From Trichoderma breve (lineage: Eukaryota; Ascomycota; Sordariomycetes; Hypocreales; Hypocreaceae): a DNA stretch of 64,000 nucleotides. Below, piece after piece: positions 57,003 to 64,000 of this stretch. Both the position numbers and the translations under genes were made by a program. The stretch covers positions 1,364,001 through 1,428,000 of the forward strand of contig NC_079232.1 of assembly GCF_028502605.1 (NCBI RefSeq), in the 5' to 3' direction. The first letter of the stretch is position 1, and each line of letters opens with the position of its first letter. The notes below the pieces were generated by a model. That model worked only from the letters and a program-made list of their open reading frames with translations, was not told where the DNA came from and did not search any database.

Positions 57003-57627
57003 GGTGATTTTGAATTATCGAACTGTCCCGCAGTCGGAAGCGTATGTATGTAGTTGGCTCAAGCTCAAAAAAGGACGGTGGATCAAATGGGGAAAAAAGA
57101 AACCGTTGGCCGCGGTGTAGTATATAAGAGCACCAGAGACACACAGATGCAGCGAGGGGGAAGCAGATGTGCTAGATCTAGTAAAGATCAATTGCACTCA
57201 GACATCGGATCCAACGGGAGGCTCTCCACAAGCCAATGCTGGCCCTAATGCAATAAAGTCGATGTCAGAAGCACAGGGTCCGAGGTGATCGGCGTGGTGT
57301 TTGCTGGCGTAAGTGACGGGCTTGTGGAGCGAGTGACGAAACGATGCCGTTTGCTTAGAAGAAGCAAAGATCTGGGCAGCCAAGAATTTTAACGAGAGAC
57401 AAGGTTCTGTCCAGCTCAGGGCGGGGATCCAGGCTTAAAAACAGACAGGACACAAGGGGGAAAAAGAGGAGACGACGATTCCATTCCTTGAGCGAGTTTT
57501 TTTTTCTCTCTCTCTTTATGATTTGATGGCAAAACTGGTTGCTGGCTATTCCAGGTTGTGTTAGCCCAGCATTACGGAGTCCCAGTATAGCCTCAAACTA
57601 TGGGCTAGTAGTGGACATGGAGTCACA

Positions 57628-58602
57628 TCACTGATATTGATAGCACCAGACAGAACCACTAATGTGGCTAGAAAAAATCTTCCCGGCGAGGCGAGCATAT
57701 TCCGGGAAGGCTGCCAGGGACAGACAGCGCCATGAATGCCCGTTTTGTCCACGGCTAACCCTCTGTGGCGCCCAACGGTGCGCTTTTCGCCGGCCATGCA
57801 GCGCCTTCAGGGCATCTCTGCAGCCACAATTTCTGCTTCTGCCCTCTTTGCTCACCACTTGCAAATCTTTTCGCTGCCAATTGATCCATTTTCTACCCGC
57901 ATGGCGGCAAACATGAACACACATTGAGGCGAGAAGCGCCTCGGTTAGCGCCACACCACTAGGCACAAGGAGCCTCCGGAGTGCCTCTTCCAGCTTAGCC
58001 GCCCTGCTGCCACATGTCACTGAAAGGCACAGAAGACGCTGGAAGCTGCTCCATCCTTGATCAATGTCTTCCATCATATCGGACCAGAACCAGAACCTCG
58101 TTTTTCCCACCCCGTCAGACGAGGACAAGTTGCAAGACGCAGCCCTGCTGGCTGGAGCTCCCCCAGAACCGCCGAGGCCTACGTGGATCCATAGGCCCAC
58201 CAGCTGCTGTGCGATTTCCTTGATTTTCCCCCTCAAGCTTTTTACATATAACCATCGAGCCTGACAGGGTTGCTGACGATCGCGGTGGAGCCAGCATGCG
58301 GGACACTTGGAGCACGTCTCAGCGTGCCGAGGCGGCGAGTCGCATTCACCAATTCCCAGAGCTTGGCCTCTTGGCTGACTCGGCTTGCTTGTGCTCGGGG
58401 AAGAGAAGCGAGGGCCATGCTTCGATAGCGGCATCATCAAGGGGGGGATTTCGTACTGGAGTCCTGCAGGTGTCCGCCTGGCAACAAACAATTGGCTGAT
58501 AACGACGATGGTCTCATGCCTGGGCGTACGGAGCTTTGACCCTCTCTGCGAGTGATCGGCATCGTGCATGGCCTCCGTCACCTTCACCGCAGTAGACGAC
58601 AT
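57628..58602 (-). CDS. Orphan 324-codon open frame, probably not a gene
   Basis: It starts with ATG at 58602 and runs 324 codons with no stop, longer than most chance frames here. The translation has no recognisable domain, signal peptide or membrane segment, and its composition (scattered Cys, Trp, Arg and Ser) resembles random GC-rich DNA. It has overlapping open frames on the other strand. I list it because of its length and because nothing else explains this stretch; the likeliest reading is chance. Confidence 0.12.
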   Translation of the reverse strand: MSSTAVKVTEAMHDADHSQRGSKLRTPRHETIVVISQLFVARRTPAGLQYEIPPLMMPLSKHGPRFSSPSTSKPSQPRGQALGIGECDSPPRHAETCSKCPACWLHRDRQQPCQARWLYVKSLRGKIKEIAQQLVGLWIHVGLGGSGGAPASRAASCNLSSSDGVGKTRFWFWSDMMEDIDQGWSSFQRLLCLSVTCGSRAAKLEEALRRLLVPSGVALTEALLASMCVHVCRHAGRKWINWQRKDLQVVSKEGRSRNCGCRDALKALHGRRKAHRWAPQRVSRGQNGHSWRCLSLAAFPEYARLAGKIFSSHISGSVWCYQYQ

Positions 58603-61269
58603 ACCGCGAGCCAGGACCGCACACGTTACCCGCCGCTTCCGCCTTGATTAAGTTGCAGCCCCCCGTACGGGTTACGGCATACCTTGCAGGCGCGTGCAGC
58701 CGCTGCGTCAACGTTGAGCCTCCCCGGCTTGGCTCTGCCTGTGCAAACCTCAGCTCGGACCTCGTCACTGTCCGATCCAGCGCCGTCTTCTCACTGTGCT
58801 GCCGGCCCCGCGCGTCCCACCGCTACCCAGTCCCGGTCCGGGCCCGCAGACTGTGGGAGACACGCATACGTACGTACGCAGGCACAGCATCGGACCCCGA
58901 TGCCAAGAGCCATCGGCGCGATTCCCATGAGTTGTCCGTTGCGAGTTAATTGTCTGCAGGGGCCATGGCCATGACGGCTGGCCGCACAAAGATAAGCTAG
59001 CACGCTAGCAATCCATATCATTCTCATGGCGCTTCCGCGGACAATACCTCGCCGGCAAATAAGATGATGTTAAAGACGATCAGCTTATCAATGCCTTTAC
59101 GGCTCTTCTTTCAAGCCAAAAGAACCAACCACCCTTCTCAGACAGATCATCTGTTCGATTTTATTTTATGACAGCCAATGTTAACAACTTGACCACCCTT
59201 TTGATACGAGGTAGCTAGTGGCAAAGACAAGCTTCGCGGTTTGCGCTCCACAGCCCGCAAGGCCCGCTACAAATCGAGATTGCTTACCATTGATCGCATG
59301 CATCCAGCACGCCCGCACGGCCAAGAGAATGGAACATAGCGATCTGTGATTCCCCAATTAAACTGAGCACTTGCATATAACATGCTGGGTACGTAAAGCT
59401 TACAAGCCCGTCTACAATGGTCACTCTGCTGTCCTTTGAGCTTCCTCCCCCCTTTACCCAGCAATGACTGAATCAGACGGAACTTTTATTCCTTTTTTAC
59501 TCCATAATATCCTGTGCACAAATATCCATTCGGTGGATATTAAATGGCTCGGCAGCCTCGGGGGCCATGTTAAACTTTGCTACCCCTTTTTTGTTACTGC
59601 AATTGAGTCAGTGGTGAGTGCGCGTCCACATGAACCAACTCAGCAGATCCTTGCTTCAGAAAAACGGACCCAAACGTAGATTAGTATTTTGACTCATGGT
59701 AACGGTCGCCGTGGCTTTTCTATTAAAAGAAACTAGAATGGAGCATGGAACGTCTTAATAACAGTAGCCGAATAGGCCCAATAATTAGTGTACATCCTTG
59801 GAAAGTTTAGTTTTAAGCATGGCTTCGACGAGCCAGGTTAAGACCTCGAGGGTTATCGAAACTCATGGCCATCATAAGTACAAAATGAGACTTGTGCTAC
59901 AATGAAGGTTGTTCCTCTAGTCTTCAGACGTAGGCATCATAGCGCCCTTTATGCATCTCCTAATATCGTCTCCTAACATCCAACAACAGGGGTTTATGAT
60001 GAAAATCGGTCTCTGATGTCATGCTGCTAGGATCATAACTCAAGTTGTTCGCTGAGATATTTATAGCCATACTTGATAAATTTAGGTAAAAGGTGTTCAT
60101 ATTTCTATTTGAACCATATTTCATTAAGGATTGTATCAGATTCATAGCAACGATCTGTAGGTGGTAGTTTTGTGTGTCACCACTAACACCTGTATGTAGC
60201 ACAAGAATCTCCTCAGTGAAGAAGCTTATCATATAAATGTATATATGCTCAAAAGACGTGCGCGTTTCTCTACTCACGACTATTACTTGATGTATGTCAG
60301 CGTGTATTCAAGCATGATGCGCACTTATGAAAGATGTCACTCTACGTGCGCAAAGACACCGATATGTCAGGACTTGGGACTGGCATCTTCAGCCAACCCT
60401 TAGGAAAGATATTTTATCTCTACATCCTCTTCAGATACTGAGGCAAATTCTCACACCGGAATCCTCTCAGTATGAAGATACAGCTCAAGTCTATCCGATC
60501 GATGATCCGGTACCATTGCAATAATACATCTCAACACCGGATGCAAATATGAAGTAGGTACATTTCCTCTATGTCAATTGAATAGTCGAGTTTCTCATAC
60601 AAATGAATACACATATCGACCAAGTCAGAGTGAATTATTATTGTACATGCCTATTTTGTTTTCTTACCTACATGTAGGTAGGCATCCAATCAATTGCTTC
60701 CTCGTAATCCCCCTCTTTGGCCTTGGGGTTTTGGACACCTCCGCATTCCTGACGAGTCATAGCCCTTGTCACGTTGATTTAGGCTCTCGGCAATTCAATC
60801 AGACGCTGCACACGTCATAAGCAAAGCGTCCAGCGTAGCATTGGAACTTTTAGTAGTATATCATTTCCAAACGGGCGCGTAAATCCGGCTCATCTCTAGA
60901 TGAGCTGCGATAGGCTGTCTCGCCGTCGGGATAATGATAAAGTTCTCTTACATGCATGTAGGTAGTAACATTACCGCAACTTGAATGGGAGAAGAAACGT
61001 TTGCAATGTTCTAGGATCAGCTATGGAAGAGATACCTCATTAATACATAGGCAGATGCATCTGAACTTATAAAGACCGGGTTTGATCTGATATTGCCAGT
61101 ACATAATCTCAGCACTCAAATATTGACGGATTGCACTAGGTCCTCTAGCGGACCCCCTCGTTAGAGTCTAGAATGCGGGGTGCAGCCAAATGCCCCCAGC
61201 ACTGAACTGTTTGGGCAATCTTTAGCGGATGGCTGGCCCAGAAGTGCCTGAACTACCGACGGCAGAGGC

Positions 61270-61292
61270 AGATAAACCGATAACCATATAAA
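61270..61292 (+). promoter_or_regulatory. Paired GATA sites next to a TATA box, upstream of the Dal5-type transporter
   Basis: AGATAA (61270-61275) and CGATAA (61278-61283) both match the HGATAR site bound by nitrogen-regulating GATA factors (AreA/Nit2). Four bases further is TATAAA (61287-61292), about 210 bases before the ATG at 61505. Close pairs of GATA sites are what AreA-type factors use, and Dal5-family transporters are often under nitrogen control. No binding data; the motifs are short. Confidence 0.42.
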
Positions 61293-61504
61293 GGGCTCCG
61301 CGTGAACCTCTCTTGACCAACGCTGGTTAGACAAGACCATCACAGAGCTTTGCTGGGGTTTTTGTTTGTTTACTGCGTGCAAGCCGGTTTTGGTGCCTTC
61401 TTTCCTTTCCATACATGTTCTTTAGCCCGTCTTTTGCTTTTTAATACTACCTGAAATAAAGTTACAATCATCATTATTGAGGACGACATCAACAAGCGAC
61501 CATC

Positions 61505-63267
61505 ATGGATTCCCCCGACGATAAGCGGCCAACAGAAGTGCAGCACGCAGAACACAGCCAACTCCCGGGCCCTTCTCGACGAGATGGCCAGTCCAGTAAG
61601 AAGGGAGCTGATCGCGCTCTGGCCATCATCGGCGACCAAAAGATTGAAGTGTCCGAGGAAGAGAACCGTCGGATCCTGCGAAAGACTGATCGAGTCATCT
61701 TGGTCATCCTAGTTTGGGTTTATTTCCTTCAGATTCTTGTAAGATTAACCTCGTGAGATCGTTTTTGCTAGACGTGAGGAACAAAATCTAACGAGCAAAG
61801 GACAAATCCGTGCTGGGATTTGGCGCGACATATGGGCTCAAAGAAGACACGCACCTCAGTGGCGGACAATACTCTCTCATTGGGTCCATCGGCCCAATCG
61901 CCCAGTTGATATGCCAGCCATTTTCGTCTTTCCTCATTGTCAAGGTGCCTCACCGTATCTTAATGCCCGTCCTTTGTCTCGGATGGGGCATTGCTCAAAC
62001 ATCAATGGCGGGATGCAACACCTTTTCGGGTTTAATGGCAGCTCGTTTCTTCCTCGGCTTGTTCGAGGGTGGCTGTTTGCCTTTATTCAGCGTCATCACG
62101 AGCCACTGGTATCGACGAGCTGAGCAGCCAATACGTGTTGCGGCATGGTATGGAACCAACGGCGCCGCTACGATTTTTGCTGCCGCCGTTTCGTATGGTC
62201 TGGGGCGCATTGAATCCAAAGTCTTGAGGGAGTGGCAAATGTAAGTACTCATCGCCTGCTTTATAGCTCAGGGGACTTGGTTAACGCAATATCTACTCAG
62301 CATCTTTCTCTTCGTTGGCCTTCTCACGGTTGTCTCTGTCCCTTTTATTTACTGGAAACTGGACAACGACATTCTCTCTGCAAGATTTTTGACCGAAGAA
62401 GAGAAACCAAAGGCAATCGAGCGGCTTCGCGCCAACCAGACAGGTACCGGGAACCGTGAGTTTAAATGGAACCACGTCATCGAGGCTGCTCTAGAGCCCA
62501 AGACTTATCTCTGGTTTGGGATCACGTTGTTGCTCAATATAGGGGCAAGCGTTACCAACACCTTTGGCCCTCTGATCATCAATGGACTTGGCTTTGACAA
62601 ATACAAGGCCAGCTTACTCAACATGCCATTTGGAGCCCTCCAAACCATTCTTATCCTTCTCGCAAGCTTTTTGGCTCAAAAAGCAAAGATAAAGGGGGCT
62701 GTATTAGCCGTCTTTATGTTGCCAGTTGTGGCCGGACTGGTTATTCTCTACTGTGTTCCACGAGGAGATTCAAGTCAGGGAGCACTACTTGCTGGATACT
62801 ATCTTCTGGCCTTCATCTTTGCAGGTAACCCTCTCATCGTCTCCTGGATCGTAGGCAATACTGCTGGAACAACGAAAAAGTCAATCATCATGAGTGTGTA
62901 CAACGCGGCGAGCTCTGTCGGTAACATTATCGGCCCTATCCTTTTCAACGACAGAGACGCGCCTGCATATAAACCTGGCCTGCGTTCATGCCTTGGTGTG
63001 TTCTCAGCCTTGGTTGGAGTAATATTAATCCAGTGGGCCAATCTCATTCTTCTCAATAAGTTGCAAGCTAGAGCACGCGTGCGCAACGGAAAGGAGGCAG
63101 TCATCATTGATCGATCTATGCAAAACCACTACCGCACAGCCCGGCATCACGAGAATGGGCTGCTTCAGGATGATGAGGGGCCCGGCGAGAGAGAGGATCG
63201 CACTGGGCAAAACGCCTTCCTGGACCTCACAGACCGCGAGAATGACGAGTTTGTGTACATTTACTGA
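61505..63267 (+). CDS. MFS transporter, Dal5/allantoate permease-like (ACS family)
   Basis: Predicted 546 residues; exons 61505-61738, 61801-62240 and 62301-63267, all in frame. The N-terminal ~60 residues are polar and cytosolic. The first membrane segment runs VILVILVWVYFLQILDKSVL, whose LDK and the following GFGATYGL are typical of the anion:cation symporter (Dal5-type) branch, which takes up allantoate, vitamins or other organic anions with protons. Other family features are RFFLGLFEGGCLPLFSVITS and WYRRAEQPIRVAAWYGTNGA in the first half, then FGPLIINGLGFDKYKA, SWIVGNTAGTTKKSIIMSV and ASSVGNIIGPILFNDRDAP in the second. The substrate cannot be told. It is tail-to-tail with a second transporter, 172 bases apart. 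Confidence 0.9.
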
Positions 63268-63439
63268 AAAAAAGAGAGTTGAAGCAACTATAATATCTGT
63301 CTTCCTAAATAAACGCCGAGCCTCTATTATAATTTCTATTTCCCAAATACCAGTGAGCTGAGATATACCTTCCAATCTTATTCTCATCCCGATTTCCTTT
63401 CTAAAACTTCATACGCTTAGCAAATGCTATACAACCGGC

Positions 63440-64000
63440 TCACGATCTGCTGAAAAACCCTTCAGGGGACGCAAGTTTGGCCATAAGAACGACAATGCCA
63501 CCAAAGAGGCACATGGCGCCGCTAAACATGGCTGCTTCAAAAAATCCAACATAATGTTTCACAAAGGCACCATCGATGGGAGGCCCGATCAGTGCACCAA
63601 TGGCACCCAATGCCAGCCCCATGCCGGTATAAGTACCGATATTGCGTGGGTCTTTGGCACATCCTGTGATGGACACCGTTGCTCCGGATATGATCGTCCC
63701 AGAAGTAAAGCCAAAAACCGCAGCATATGCAATGATTCCAGCATTATTATGTGTCGAAGTCATACAGAAAATGACGATACTGGTGATGAAAGACCCAAAG
63801 GCATACACATTCAGCCTCCCGTATTTGTCCGCCAGCACTCCCGGGATAATACGGCCAAACGTAGATGCGGCGTTGAGGATAGCGGGTAAGTAGCCAGCAA
63901 GCGTTGCGCCCATGCCTCGTGACACGGCATATGTTGGAAGGAAGATGATTGGCATAAACATGCCGAGGAAGACGAAAAAGATGGAGATGACGATGAAATT
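63440..64000 (-). CDS. Monocarboxylate-permease-type MFS transporter, 5' part beyond the window
   Basis: The minus-strand frame is open from the right edge (64000) to a stop at 63440, so about 187 C-terminal codons are visible and the start is outside. The frame reads through the edge (FIVISIFFVFLGMFMPIIFL), which shows the listed ATG at 63961 is internal. PTYAVSRGMGATLAGYLPAI, FGRIIPGVLADKYGRLNVY and GALIGPPIDGAFV are typical of the fungal monocarboxylate transporter-like (MCT/MCH) family, giving about six membrane segments, the C-terminal half. Despite the family name, yeast members do not all carry monocarboxylates, so the substrate is open. Its nearness to the Dal5-type gene could mark a catabolic or secondary-metabolism locus beyond the edge. 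Confidence 0.88.
   Translation of the reverse strand, partial: NFIVISIFFVFLGMFMPIIFLPTYAVSRGMGATLAGYLPAILNAASTFGRIIPGVLADKYGRLNVYAFGSFITSIVIFCMTSTHNNAGIIAYAAVFGFTSGTIISGATVSITGCAKDPRNIGTYTGMGLALGAIGALIGPPIDGAFVKHYVGFFEAAMFSGAMCLFGGIVVLMAKLASPEGFFSRS

Larger units (their letters stand above)
57003..61504. other. 4.5 kb gene-poor stretch
   Basis: The left end is the MscS promoter; the minus-strand GA/A tract at 57497-57520 may be part of it. 57600-59000 is GC-rich with overlapping unsupported open frames on both strands (longest entry given separately). 59700-61100 is AT-rich and holds two perfect palindromes, TACCTACATGTAGGTA at 60665-60680 and TACATGCATGTA at 60949-60960. The right end is the promoter of the Dal5-type transporter. 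No transposon or RNA gene was recognised. Confidence 0.45.

Overview
The window is nuclear DNA of a filamentous ascomycete. Genes carry short GT-AG introns with CTAAC/CTGAC-type branch sites, several promoters have CT-rich tracts, and the conserved genes look like those of Sordariomycetes. Hypocreales, perhaps close to Trichoderma, is my guess from protein similarity I remember; no search was run. Nothing prokaryotic, viral or mitochondrial was seen, and no intact transposon. Exon boundaries below were worked out by hand from splice sites, frame and family conservation.

Layout, left to right. 1494-3960 (+) is a DUF2264 protein. 6411-8825 (+) is a ten-exon sugar transporter behind a 2.4 kb spacer with Cre1-like sites. 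10995-11448 (+) is a doubtful small gene. 11635-12956 (+) is an SDR-like protein that has lost the cofactor and catalytic motifs. A gene-free stretch follows with a decayed tandem repeat at about 14085-14800. 15569-20000 (+) is Trs120 of TRAPPII, and 20905-23514 (+) is a fused aminodeoxychorismate synthase. 24090-24588 (-) is Vps55, divergent from Mak16 (25140-26174, +). Mso1-like (27177-27965, +) and a crotonase (28668-29516, +) come next. 29797-32369 (-) is a Gyp7-type Rab GAP, and 33780-35224 (-) is a PAP2/Aur1-type membrane enzyme.

The right half is more mixed. A first HET-domain gene (38612-40989, -) stands beside a 3.4 kb gene-free stretch. Then come a Rad9/Crb2-type BRCT checkpoint protein (41754-45585, -), a large intronless WW-domain Q/P-rich protein (46107-50297, -), a second HET gene (51507-53870, +) and an EF-hand MscS channel (54423-57002, -). 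A 4.5 kb gene-poor stretch leads to a Dal5-type transporter (61505-63267, +), which is tail-to-tail with a monocarboxylate-permease-type transporter cut by the right edge.

How the genes fit together: Trs120, Vps55, Mso1 and Gyp7 all serve membrane traffic (Golgi, late endosome, exocytosis, vacuolar Rab), but they are ordinary dispersed housekeeping genes and not a cluster. The HET genes and the terminal transporters are the accessory part. I found no convincing new multi-gene system. The best leads are the degenerate SDR, the DUF2264 protein, the HET pair, the decayed tandem repeat and a recurring TAGGTA-type palindrome in gene-free DNA.
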